This document shows, one piece after another, positions 32,007-42,429 of a stretch of DNA of 64,000 bases (within the stretch, counting starts at the first letter, position 1; every line of letters starts with the position of its first letter). The notes under the pieces are model-generated. The model saw nothing but the letters and a program-made list of their open reading frames with translations, did no database searches and was not told the DNA's origin. The DNA is from Pythium myriotylum (Eukaryota > Oomycota > Peronosporomycetes > Pythiales > Pythiaceae). The DNA is taken from positions 1,798,001 through 1,862,000 of the forward strand of contig JALJCQ010000003.1 in assembly GCA_023091665.1 (NCBI GenBank). Reading direction: 5' to 3'. The position numbers and the translations under genes are program-made.

Positions 32007-32549
32007 TTAACCCTTTGTTGACGGCACTCTGGGAAAGGGTTTATGTTGTTCTGAACAGCATTAAATGAATTGGATAAAGTATAGACGAAAATCCGCAAAA
32101 CACATGTCTGCGAAACGACATTCAGCACTTCATTCTGATTGGCTGGATTTGACCAATCCAAGCAGCTCTTCGTTTGAACAGTTTTCACTTTGTGAACTTC
32201 GTGTTTTTAGACATTTTTGGAAGGAGTGGCGGAGAGAGGGTGACGCCAAATTTTCTCCCCCTCAGAGTGAAAGGAAACCATGAGCTTTGTAGTAGTGTGG
32301 CGCGTTTTGCGGAAGGAGGCTTGGACAGTTCAGCCAGCGCGGGGTCTCGCTGACGGGTAAGGCATAAGATCCTCTTGTTGTTTTTCTCAACGATCTGGCG
32401 TTGGTTCTCTATGAGTTTCAACTACGTCAAACCTGGCCAATCGCGAAAAGACGATGTGGAAGGCGTCGACTTTTTCCATGGGAAGAAAGCTCTTCTCGAT
32501 TACGTGTCCAGTGATGCAGCGCTGACTGCGCGCGTGAACGCTGCCGGTG

Positions 32550-33922
32550 TTACGCTTGCGAGTGCTCCTTTTCTCGAAACAACTGCAAAGCCTTCAAAGT
32601 CAATGCTCCATCCGGCGAGGTCGCCGTGTGGATGTGGAGGCCATTCTTCCGCAGATCATGGAAGCTGAGCAAGTTACGAGGGGATGCTGGCGCGTACACA
32701 GCCCTTTGGACGTCAATCACAGTGCCATTCGGCAAAGCAATGCGGGCGTGTCCAGCTGCCTTCGCGATCGGACTCGATCCACCCACAGTCGTGACGCTGC
32801 TTGGTGCCAGAGAGGGATCAAGACTGACAAAGAACCGTTTTTCGTTGAGTATAACATGCGTCGTGGCGGAGTCGATGAGACACGAGGCCTCATCTCCCCC
32901 TTCAGCGACTACGCTAACGATGCTCTCAACACAGTGCGATTCGCTTTCACTGTCATCGGAGAAGTTGGACATGAACGAGACTCTCTTGCCGGAGACTGTC
33001 TTCTTGCCTTTTGTACTGTCAGTGGACTTTGCTTGCTGAGACTGTTGATACAACTTACAGTGGAGTGCAGGCGTATTGCACTGGTTGCCCCGGTGTCCGA
33101 ACAGCCCGCACTTGTGGCATGTGTCCTTCTGTGATGTCACCTTGCGTCCGTTCCTCGTATGGGGCTTGGCGTTCCGATAGCCACCACGCTTGCCGTGCCG
33201 TCCTTTCCATTGCTTCTTGCCTCCGCGCTTTTGCTTCTGCTGGTTCTGTCCACCAGCATCACCATAGTTCACTTCGGGTGTGGAACCAGGTGTTGGGGGC
33301 AAGCGGCGCTCGTCATGATTGCGTTGGAGCAGCAAGCCGTGCTTCTCGTCGAGCAACAGCACAGCAACAAGCTTGTCGAAGGTGTCATGGTTCATGCGTC
33401 TGTACTGCATCGCCAGGATACGTTCTGACGGGTGGAAAGTCGTCAGAGTCTTCTCAATCTTCTCAGACTCAGTGATCTTTCGATCACACCATGACAGCTC
33501 GCTCGTGATGCCATAAAGCTTCGTCGTGTACTCTGTTACCGTCTTGAAGTTGTAGAAACACAACTTATTCCACTCGTCGTTCAGCAAAGGCAGCATTGCT
33601 TGCTTCCGGTCAGTGTCAAACCGAAGCTTCAGGCTCTGCCATATGGCAGAGCCTGAAATATCACTGCGGGGTTCTGCTCTTCCAAGTAGTTGAACTTCAA
33701 GTCCTTGTGCAAGTGCCTAAGGGTCAGGCACACTGCACGGGCAGCATTCCGACGTCTCTCTTCTGCTTGAGCATTGCTTGTAACAGGTACTACAAACGCG
33801 GGGTCAACCGTTGCTCCAAGACCATCGGCACAGAGGTAGTTGTACGCCTCAAGTGCCCAAACGATGTAGTTCGTTCCAGCAACATCAAGTGCTGGGAACT
33901 TGAGTTTTTCCAAGTCAGACAT
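32550..33922 (-). pseudogene. Copia-type gag and protease, broken
   Basis: The minus-strand frame 33922-33629 starts MSDLEKLKFPALDVAGTNYI, a gag N-terminus of the Ty1/Copia DUF type. After a break at 33.63-33.66 kb the frame 33596-32550 continues (LPLLNDEWNKLCFYNFKTVT, then the zinc knuckle CHKCGLFGHRGNQC and the aspartic protease site CLIDSATTHVI, with the usual Asp-Ser/Thr). The protease then leads into GNLLSFHDLRKNGL-like sequence and is lost before integrase. The break is a short palindromic insertion (see 33628-33657). It belongs to Copia relics like those at 37.5-40.7 kb, but a common origin is not shown. Confidence 0.78.
33628..33657. repeat. Perfect 30-nt palindrome inside the Copia gag
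   Basis: Each half is TTCAGGCTCTGCCAT followed by its exact reverse complement, with no loop. It sits where the gag frame breaks. The right half is what the Copia frame needs (read on the minus strand); the left half looks like an added inverted copy of it. Confidence 0.9.
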
Positions 33923-33961
33923 TTTGGAAACGAACTAAGTGTCTTTAGAACAAGTTACAAG

Positions 33962-34921
33962 CTAGTAGTTGACACAAACGTAGCAGGAGAAGCAGTTCTT
34001 GTCGTGCGCTTCGCGCCTCTTCTTCGCAGCTTCGTCGACGGCTTGCTTGGCAGCGACTTCGTCCGACCGCAAGATGTCGAAGATGGCGGTGTCGACGACT
34101 TTGCACTTGCAGTCCGAATTGAACGGGAGAATGCCGAGAGCCTTGACGATCGCCTTCGTGCGGTTGCAGCCGACGGCGTGCTTGTTGAGTTCCTCGACGA
34201 AGCGGTGCTGGAGCCGGACCGTGCGCTCGATGGAGGCTTGGAGGTCGTCACGGAGCTTGTCGAGCGCCTTCTGGTCGTCCTCCTTCAGGGAGCGGATGCG
34301 CTTGAAGTCGGAGCGCGAGTCGAACGTCTGGACATGGCGAGAACGGCGGCGGCTCCGGAATTTGACGGTCTTGACGGCTGGCCCAGCGGCGGAGAGGTTG
34401 AGCACCTTCTTCGTCTTCGTTGTCTTGGCGGCACTCGTACCCACGCAAGCGGGAATGGGGGCAGGCAACTCGGCTAGAGGCCACGCCACGGATCCACGGC
34501 AATTATAGCAGGGGCTTCGGCTTGAACGGGCAGGCCAACGCAGGGACCGGGGGACAGTCCACGGGTCGGGTTCAAGCGGGTCTTGCGCGGCGGGCAGAGG
34601 GACGGCGAGAGGTTCGCGCCAGCGAGCGGTCCAACAGCCTGCGCGGGTCGGGTCGGCGAGTCGACGGGTCGGCGAGAGGTCCGGGCTGACGGGTCGGGTC
34701 GGCTTGGCGGCGAGACTCAGTGCTGATAACGTGAGACGGGTTGACTTAGCCGGGACCGATGGTGGATTTAGGCGAGGCTGAGGTTGACTTAGGAGGGGCG
34801 AGTGGACTTGAGCCGTAGATGGTAGAAGACCGAATGAGCTATATTTCCTGGGATGAAAATGGTGGGTGTAGGGAGCTAGCGCTGCAGAGTTCTGTGTCCT
34901 GCATGGCCTGGATTTATTCAC
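33962..34921 (-). CDS. Hypothetical protein, possibly element-derived
   Basis: A 319-codon open frame on the minus strand. The first half is Pro/Ser/Arg-rich low complexity. It overlaps GC-rich degenerate GGGTCGG-type repeats on the other strand (about 34530-34760), which can keep a frame open by chance. The last third reads like real protein: RSLKEDDQKALDKLRDDLQA, HRFVEELNKHAVGCNRTKAI and ILRSDEVAAKQAVDEAAKKR, helical and charged, ending in a Cys pair. I recognise no family. It ends next to the gag start of the Copia relic. Confidence 0.35.
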   Translation of the reverse strand: MNKSRPCRTQNSAALAPYTHHFHPRKYSSFGLLPSTAQVHSPLLSQPQPRLNPPSVPAKSTRLTLSALSLAAKPTRPVSPDLSPTRRLADPTRAGCWTARWREPLAVPLPAAQDPLEPDPWTVPRSLRWPARSSRSPCYNCRGSVAWPLAELPAPIPACVGTSAAKTTKTKKVLNLSAAGPAVKTVKFRSRRRSRHVQTFDSRSDFKRIRSLKEDDQKALDKLRDDLQASIERTVRLQHRFVEELNKHAVGCNRTKAIVKALGILPFNSDCKCKVVDTAIFDILRSDEVAAKQAVDEAAKKRREAHDKNCFSCYVCVNY

Positions 34922-35055
34922 CCATCAATCGTGGTGGCAGCCATCATTTGTGGCGGCGTCCATCATTGCCCGGCGCTCACAATCCTTGGTGACGCGCCAG
35001 CAACTGATTCCCAGGAATCACATGTAAATATAGAGTAAACATGGAGGAACTGTCT

Positions 35056-35057
<2 letters not shown>

Positions 35058-35089
<32 letters not shown>
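35058..35089. repeat. TA dinucleotide microsatellite
   Basis: About 16 TA units directly before the integrase relic; a simple repeat. Confidence 0.95.
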
Positions 35090-35092
<3 letters not shown>

Positions 35093-35094
35093 CG

Positions 35095-35858
35095 GTGAAA
35101 ACGCAGTCCAGCGCTTGGTGTGTCCCCAGCGACGAAAGGCTCCGAACCAAGTTGCTCGTCGAGTATTACGACGGCCCTACCGCAACTCACCCCGGCACGC
35201 GCCGTACCTATCTTAACCTGAGTCGACGCTACTTCTGGCAGGGTATGTTGAATGACGCCAAGCCATATGTCAAGAGCTGTGCGACATGCGCTCGGGTCAA
35301 GACAAGCAGTATGAAGAAAAATGGCTCTTCCCGTGCCTTCGGAGTGTAGGTCTCGATTTTGTGACGGGAATCCCAGTGTCCTCCGGCTATGATGCAATTA
35401 TGACGTGTGTGGACCGGCTCAGCAAGCGCCCCAAGTACGCGCCAACGCACACGACAGCAAACGAGGTGGTGACGGCTAAGGTTTTCTTCGACACGGTCGT
35501 CCGTCATCTTGGGCTTCCGCGGTCAATTGATAGTGATCTGGACAGTAAGTTTACGAGTTACTTCTTGACGGGGCATGCGACTGCTGGGAGTGAAGTTGAA
35601 TCGAGCTCAAGTCGACAGTCAAGTCGCGCGTCAGAGTACCGCGTACTTGAAGTAGTGCTTCGCTGCATGGTGTCTATTCACGGTACCAACTGGTTTGGGC
35701 TTCTCGGGACCATAGAATTTTCTCATACGACGCTGGTCAACAGTTCCACACGGTTGAAACCATTTGAGGTAGATACGGGTCAAACCCCTCGTTCGCCAAT
35801 TGAAAAAGCCGAGTTACGCAACCAATATACGCCAACTTTGCAGATGAGCGAAGGCTAA
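35095..35858 (+). pseudogene. Gypsy-type integrase fragment
   Basis: The plus strand first shows the zinc-binding H2C2 segment of a Gypsy integrase: YYDGPTATHPGTRRTYLNLS, RYFWQGMLNDAKPYVKSC, CATCARVKTSS. After a frame change near 35.34 kb it shows the catalytic core: VGLDFVTGIPVSSGYDAIMT, CVDRLSKRPKYAPTHTTANE, VVRHLGLPRSIDSDLDSKFT. The first two core Asp are visible. The part after SYFLTG is scrambled, then a C-terminal stretch continues (WFGLLGTIEFSHTTLVNSST). No LTR is joined to it. Confidence 0.78.
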
Positions 35859-36054
35859 TTGTTGAACAGGCCCAGGTCAACCTCCTCAAGGCACAAGAAC
35901 GAATGAAACAGTGCTATGATCCAAGGTCAAGTTTTCTCCAGGTGAAATAGCCTACGTGAGTACGCGTAACCTGCCTCTCGCTCGCGCTGCGAGAGGCACC
36001 CAGATTGACCGCGAGAAACTGCCTCCCGCCCCCCAGGAACACCGACAGTTTCTT

Positions 36055-36175
36055 TTTCCGAGCTCGCGAACAAACATCAATACAGACATACTTCCTGTTC
36101 TTCCGTCCATCTTTTCCAGCTCAAGTTCCTTCACAAGTGTCCGCTCTACACCCGCTGCCACTTGTGTCACTGGCA
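36055..36175 (+). repeat. Short interspersed repeat, copy 1 (inverted copy at 42.3 kb)
   Basis: About 120 bp that reappears in reverse complement at 42310-42425, sharing AGTGTCCGCTCTACACCCGC and CATCAATACAGACA. It follows the Gypsy integrase relic and may be part of that element's 3' end. Confidence 0.7.
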
Positions 36176-36179
36176 TTCA

Positions 36180-37510
36180 CACAGTCATCCCAGTTCACCG
36201 GGGATATTTCAATGGAGAAGCACAGCAAGCTGCAAAACAGTGCCGTAAGCTCTCGACAACACGCAAAGTGCGACGACAAAGGAAAGTAAAACCATTCTGT
36301 AGTCCTGCAGACGTCGGTACTTTGATATTCCGCCTGATGCTCGCGCACGAGTCAACAATCTGCTTGGTGGTGAGCTAGGTCGAGACTGCGGACCATGATG
36401 CCCTGCGCGTGGACGCCGGGCCTGCGGCCGCCCGAAGCAGCTTTTGGAATCGAGTTGAACGCTGCACCGTCTTCAGGTCGACCGATGTCTTCGAGCTGCG
36501 CGCGGTCAACAAACTCTGCATGCTTTGACGTACTCGGAGCGCGGCTTGACACGCGCGCGACTGACGTCCGACAATGCGCTGCTTATCATGTGCGAACGGG
36601 TGGATCGATGAGCTGCAGCGGCATCAGACGCTCTGGTTCGCATAGTGTACATGGTAGATGTTGGTTACACGGCATGAAAGGTTAACAGCTAGCTGGCGGT
36701 TATAAAAGGTTTACTGGTTACGGGTTGTGTGTTGGTCAAACGTTCTGTGTCGCCACGTCCAGCAGTGAGGGTGATCGGACGGCTCCGTATTGCTATTATT
36801 TCAAAAATACGGCCGTAAAATGAGATTCCCCTTAAAAAAAACCTGTATCCTTAGAACCTTTTTTCGGGAAATTTCCAAATTTTCGAGAATAAACGAAAGA
36901 ACCCAATGTTTTTCCTCCTTCCTATGCAATTCCTGCCTGGACTACTCGAGCCGGGTTGCTCAGTTGCCAACTTCCTCCCATCGGGAAATACTCCTTTGGA
37001 CTCGCCACCTCTACCGTATGGCTCGAGCCAGCCTAAGCTGCGGGACACCCCATGGCACAATTCCGGGGATGTGGGCGATAGTGTCATTCGCTCGCCAACC
37101 CCGGGAAACGCCCAACTGGGTGGTTTAACAGTTCCGTATCAGACACATGTCGGGCTGACTGTCTCATAGAATGGTGTTAGGGATCACGATTCTGGTGGTG
37201 GTGGTGGGGGGGGGGGGGGTTACGCGACCCTTACTATTAAATATCACGTATTTCACCACTCTCTAATCTCATATCATGTTTAATCCTGCTCAGTCCTGTA
37301 CTTATTGTAGGTTCGCAATAATTCTTACTTCATAGAGATTAAGTTTTACCGAACTTTGCAGCTCTTTAGTTCCCTCACACCCTACATTCGCACTTATCTA
37401 GGGTTTTTAAAATGCCAAGCTAACTCCAAGTCCATACTACATCCTCTGTCTTGCCTATGCTAGTCATCTCAGAGACGTAGGTTCCTAACCCCCATCAGCT
37501 TCCTTAACTT
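36180..37510. other. Stretch without a supported gene
   Basis: About 1.3 kb with only short frames. It includes a 15-G tract at 37206-37220 and an AT-rich segment after it. Probably transposon-derived, but I see no domain. Confidence 0.4.
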
Positions 37511-37756
37511 TCAAACCAATTTTGCGGTAACGCTTTTATCAGCGTCCGCCACCATGTCTTTTGTATTACAGTACACAACCTCAATGCGTCCCTTCTCATA
37601 TCTCTCTATCGTGTACATACTCCGAGTTTCAATATGTTGTGCCTCAAGTAGGTGCCACATCCACTCACTCTCTTTTATGCCCTCAACTAAAGCGATTAAC
37701 TCGGACTGAGCAGAATGGAGACTGATAGTGTCCTGTCTCGCACTTTTCCACGACAC
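37511..37756 (-). pseudogene. Copia-type RNase H end fragment
   Basis: The minus strand reads SWKSARQDTISLHSAQSELI, ALVEGIKESEWMWHLLEAQ and TKDMVADADKSVTAKLV. These are the RNase H C-terminal blocks of a Copia pol (the usual SxxEAEY/SAQSEL and ADxxTK motifs, with ADADKS for ADxLTK). Sequence on both sides breaks off. Confidence 0.75.
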
Positions 37757-37759
37757 ACA

Positions 37760-38640
37760 TGCATCAGCGAGGATGGTGTGGTGAAGTGGCCTGAGGTTTT
37801 GAGGTGTATCCAGACTTGATGCACCTCCCTCAACATTCCGTCGACATCAAGGCCATCCATCCTTCGGCAACGGCAAGATGGACGGTAGCGAGCCCCGCAC
37901 GCCGAGTTCGTCACATCTACGACGTCCCCAGATGCGTACGCATGAGACGGACGTGACGGTTATGTCCCAGCACCTGAGACGTGGCCCAGAGGCTGGATCG
38001 TCGTTGAGGCCATGAGCGGTCTGATACAGTAGGAACAGATCTGAGGAGACTGAGTAGTATCAGACTCAGTAGGTGGGTGATCAGCACCTGATTACGTAGC
38101 TGGGTGTTTACCTGGTGCCAGTGCAGAGACAGGGTAGGTGCGGTATAGGGTGGGCAGTCACGTAGGCATCTGACTCTCTGGGCCAGGTATTCGGTTGTTG
38201 GAAAATAAAACTATGGAATTTGCTGCCAAGCACTCGAGCCCCTCAAGTAAGGACTTCGAATCCACAAGTCACAAGACCCGTCGCCACATAAAACCTCTGG
38301 GTGCGTCTCGACAAGGCGCACCTGACGACCGTATACCGACCGAAGCGCGTGTGGCTGCTGCTGCCCACGCGTATCGAGAGACTGAAGAGCAGGGGAAGAC
38401 TAGCACCAGGTGCTGTGACCACTGGACGAGGAGCCTCCCGTCCCCCCGCGCATCCGGGCCACCAGCCTGCTTCTGGTGACGATCGGCTCTGCGCTTCCCC
38501 GTCGCACGCAGCACGTGACCAGCGATCCACGTGCTGTGCCAAGGCGACAAACCAGCGGGCTTCACGACCCCGTTGGCCAAGACCCCCTGGACTTCAAGCC
38601 TAAGTGCCTGCGGTTCACCCCGTCAGCGACTGTGACAGCG
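37760..38640. other. Stretch without a supported gene
   Basis: About 0.9 kb separating two Copia relics. Open frames on both strands at 38.2-38.6 kb overlap and look like shadows of a GC-rich noncoding sequence. Possibly an unrecognised insertion. Confidence 0.35.
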
Positions 38641-38769
38641 GGGTGTTAACGTCAGCAGCGACCGACCAGCCCAAAGAGTCTGTGTGGACCCGTGTGCGAC
38701 ACCTGCTCCGCCCTCGCTGAGCGGCAGGTTTTGCCTCCACGTCTTCACCACAATGGTCATGTAACAAGT

Positions 38770-38984
38770 AACTGACAGCCTTTCCTCATTAGCGTTCGCG
38801 AAGCTCGCATCTGTGTATGTTACCTCTCTGTTGGTTCTATCATAGACGAGTCCTTACGTCGATGTGGCCAAAATTCCTCCGGTGATTACGGCCTGGACCG
38901 CCTCCAGTGGGACCGCGGTTCAGCCCGGGCCCAAGTTCGGAATTATGGTTGAGAGTGATGGTCCTTCCCAGGTTCCCAGGACCC

Positions 38985-39017
<33 letters not shown>

Positions 39018-40740
39018 CGAACACCCCGGGGCGAAGGTACTCGGCCGCGACCTTTCAGGAGTCGCGGGGTTGGATTCAGACCCGCTTGCATGTTTACATA
39101 TTTGGCCCGTAGAGGTAGTTTATTAGACAGTTGAATCAGAGCGACTGATCCGAGGGGTTGCCCCCTAGGATCTATTATGGATTACAGGGAGCCGATCCCG
39201 GGAGGGTCGCGCTCAAAGGTCGCCCAAGGGGGATCCCTTGGAGAAAGCCGCCGCTAGTATCTAGAAAGAATATCCAAAAAGACCCTCCAATTTGCCTCGA
39301 TCTACACAAGCGCCTCTCCTGCCAGCGTCGGCTTACTCAATTATACCATCGCAGTGACCCGGGGTACTGGGTAGCGATCGGCAGCTTACCAAGGTAACCG
39401 ATAGCATAGCTGCGCGTGGTGTGTTTGTGTGTATCGGGTTCCTGGGGGCGAGACGCTCAGACCGAGTATCAAACTGTTGTAGCACCCTTTCCCCTGAAGT
39501 ATTTACCTGGGATATTGGCTCACGCCAGATCCTTGGTATTCCATATTTGCATATTCCCGGGATTGCGATAAGAGGACTTTCTCCTGGTTGGAACTGCTCC
39601 TAGAGAGCGTACCAAATGACTGTTACTAGTGCTTTACCGTAATCGGTCGGTTTGCCTAGAGACACCCCCGGGAAGTTTCTGCCCCGGGGTACAGCCTGAA
39701 GCCCTCTATCTCAGTATATTGGGAATAAGGCATCTGATTGCCTGATTGTGTACTATTATTAGTTACTACTCACTACGCCTATGTGATTTCTTCGCACGAA
39801 CCCTTGCTCGGCGCATCCGATACGTAGCTTCGAAGAGCTGCTAAAGGATACACAACGTGAGGGAGGGTGGTGTATTAATTCTATTAATCCACTATCACAC
39901 TAGGCTTCGCAAACTGGCCGCCCACTTCATCACATCGATGCTCCTTTCAAGTACTAAACTACTTGCTGTGCTACACGCCTATGAAACTTATTGTAGCAGG
40001 ACAGAAACGTAGTGAGCACCCTTACTGCATTTGCGATATCTGGGCGTGTACCTCTAACAAGGTACATTAGTGAACCCACAAGACCTCTAATCAAACGGCT
40101 GACCCGCAATCTGATCTTTTGACATTTTCCTATATATACTGATGTTGAGAAAGCGTCAATAATTTCCTCTGTCGATCCCGCTTTATTTCCATCTTTAGAA
40201 GAAAGTGGACCTCTCCTAAATCTTTCATTTTCAACCTTGATGAGAGTCGGGCCTTTACCCGCTGAATCAGAACCAGGTTGGTCACGGCGATTGTGTGATC
40301 ATCTAGGTACACGCAGATAATTACGTGATGAGTGATTCTATTTACCCCGTATTTTACGGTACAAGAAGCACTCCTTATTGCACCGAAAACCCCCAATATT
40401 GGTTAGGAACTCATTAATGCTCCATAACAAATCTGAGGTGCCTGCCTCGACCCACGTAGACTTTTCCGTAGCAGGCATACGCGATCCGTAATGCTGTCAC
40501 TAAAGCCAGGTGGTTGGCGCAAAAAATCTTAGTGTCTAGTTGCCCATTCAGAAATGCAGGGGACACACCCATCTGGTGGATGTGGAAGTCCTGGATTGTC
40601 CAGGTAGCCAATAGTAATCATAGACTCCCCTATCGGGCAACGGAAGAAAAGATTTCCTGATAATCCACTCCATACTGTTGGGTGTTCCCCTGCACGAGCA
40701 GTCGAGCCATGAAACGCTCAACTGCCCGAACTGCATTATG
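38770..40740 (-). pseudogene. Copia-type reverse transcriptase/RNase H relic, split by the solo LTR
   Basis: On the minus strand, 40740-40414 has weak RT start blocks. 40396-40130 gives HVIICVYLDDHTIAVTN (the catalytic YLDD), SSRLKMKDLGEVHFLLKMEI and LTLSQHQYI. 40130-39941 continues GLVGSLMYLVRGTRPDIANA, FLSCYNKFHRR and YLKGAS. There the LTR interrupts; beyond it (38864-38770) comes YTDASFANANEERLSVTCYM, the start of RNase H. Several stops and frame changes show it was already decaying. Confidence 0.8.
38865..39934 (+). mobile_element. Solo LTR of the Gypsy family found at 58 kb
   Basis: 1070 bp nearly identical to the 5' LTR at 58035-59102, starting TGGCCAAAAT and ending CTTCATCACA. It is flanked by a perfect TCGATG duplication (38859-38864 and 39935-39940), so both ends are exact. 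No internal element sequence remains, as expected after recombination between two LTRs. It contains a run of 31 G (38987-39017) where the other LTR has 24 G. It sits inside a Copia reverse-transcriptase relic on the opposite strand. Confidence 0.9.
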
Positions 40741-41098
40741 CTTTACATGGAACACCCACTGACATCCAAGCGCTTTTCTACCCGGGGATAGGGTGACCGA
40801 CTTCCATGTCTGATTTGCACGGAGTGCCTGATACTCTGCTGATACAGTTGCCTCCTACGGCTTGGGACATGTGCCTGACAAAGCCTCTATTACGTACCTA
40901 GGGACTGGAATTCCTGGCCTATTGGTCGTCACGATGTTTACGAACCGGATAAACCTCTGATACTGAGGGTTCGGTTTCCTAACCGCTGGAAACGTGCTCG
41001 TAGCCGGGGTATCTCACCCTCCGATTAATCTCCCACCACTGCCCCCGCAAAGTCATCTTCTACCACATTCTGAGCACTTTCAGTGTCTCCCACTTCTT

Positions 41099-41646
41099 CT
41101 AAACCCTAAACTCTAGAAAGAGCCAGCTTGATTGCGTAGAGTTCTTTTTCGTGCGTCGGCTAGTTGTGTTCCAAACCACCGAGCTTCTTTGAGAAAACGC
41201 AACCGGCAGGTCAGGCAGCACATCTTTCGCAGCTTGCTCCAGTACACCGCCGACACGTAGGGCTGATACATCTATAGTCACGACAAATCGGAGATCAAAG
41301 TCGGGCAGCCGTATAATTGGCGCTTGCTGTAGCGCTACTTTGAGTGTCCTGAGGCTCGTTGCTGCTCCTCACCCTTCGCCCAGTTTGCCTTGAGACGGAT
41401 CAGATCACTAAGCGGCGTCAGTATGCTTGCATAATCGTAGATGAATTGTCGGTAGTATCCTGTCAACATAAGGAAACTCTGGAGCTCCTTGACGTTCGGA
41501 GGAGGAAGAATACGCGTTATCGCGAGAGTCATTTTCTTGTCGACCAAAGGGTCATCCTTAGAGACCGTTTGACCCAAAAACGCAGTGGAATGAACCACAA
41601 GCTCGAGGTGATACTCAGCTCCTTGAAGCGTGTTGTAGCCGGCCAA
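41099..41646 (-). pseudogene. Gypsy-type reverse transcriptase end and RNase H fragment
   Basis: The minus strand reads LELVVHSTAFLGQTVSKDDP, NVKELQSFLMLTGYYRQFIY and DYASILTPLSDLIR. This is the well-known end of a Gypsy RT (K-x-LQSFLGLxNYYRxFI, A-x-PLxxL). It continues to VVTIDVSALRVGGVLEQ, the start of RNase H with the first Asp. Neither the YxDD motif nor the rest of RNase H is intact. It is cut at 41646 by the GCR1_C relic. Confidence 0.78.
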
Positions 41647-42060
41647 GCATGACTACGCGTGCGCAAGTTCCACCCACAACAAAAAGCTCGAGCCACCTGG
41701 CCAAGGTTCCCAAGTGCCCACGGGATCTCTACACGCTGTGGCAAGAGTGTGAGTTTGGTCCTGGGAGTGAAACCGGCAAAGCAGTTCGCTACGTGGTAAT
41801 GAAAGACCGCGCACTCCCGTCGGAAGATCTTTTGGGATGCGGGGGAAAGGATGATTACATGAGTGACACGGCTATTGCTCGCCTCTATGGAGTTTACGGT
41901 CACACGACCTCTGTCACACGGATCCTCGAGGCGATGAGAGTGCATTGGGGACATGGTGGTCATCCAGGGATCTGCTGAAGGAGAGGTTACAGCCAAGTGA
42001 AACCCACAACGTAACCAAGAATGCGGTGTTATTCATGTGTCACTTCTTTGGAACACTTAC
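41645..42060 (+). mobile_element. GCR1_C-domain element relic, copy 2
   Basis: The plus-strand frame reads SHLAKVPKCPRDLYTLWQEC, then EFGPGS, then YGVYGHTTSVTRILEAMRVH. This fits a GCR1_C DNA-binding domain with its (A)I-x-R-(I/L)-Y-x-x-YG end better than copy 1 does. The DNA equals 25116-25530 in reverse orientation with scattered differences; here the domain frame is longer and less broken. It stops at GHPGIC and lacks a recombinase. Confidence 0.65.
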
Positions 42061-42309
42061 GCAAGATTTGCGAGCAGACTCGCAGTAGTATCTTCGTCCA
42101 TGCTCAGAGTTTACTGAGACACTCTGGCGGTGGGCACGACGGCACGGCAATGAGAAGCTTCTTGACGGACGATGAGACTGTACTGAGTTGAGAGAACTAG
42201 TTTGCTAGGCTGGTCTGACCTCAGCAGGATAAATCGGGGTCCCCTTTCTGGTCTTGACCAACTTCAATATGGATCACACTAACTCGACCAACAAAAAGTG
42301 ACGACTGTG

Positions 42310-42425
42310 TGCACGCCAGTGTCACAAGTAGCAGCGGGTGTAGAGCGGACACTTGTAAGGGAACTTGAGCTGGAGGAGGAAGAAGAGGAAGTGTGTCTGT
42401 ATTGATGTTAGTTTGCGAGCTCGGG
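42310..42425 (-). repeat. Short interspersed repeat, copy 2
   Basis: Reverse complement of 36055-36175 with a few changes; the two copies lie 6.2 kb apart in opposite orientation. Confidence 0.7.
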
Positions 42426-42429
42426 AAAA

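Noticed and set aside
38243..38603. Cluster of overlapping frames on both strands at 38.2-38.6 kb
   Set aside because: Four frames of similar length over the same GC-rich bases with low-complexity products; typical of noncoding GC-rich DNA.
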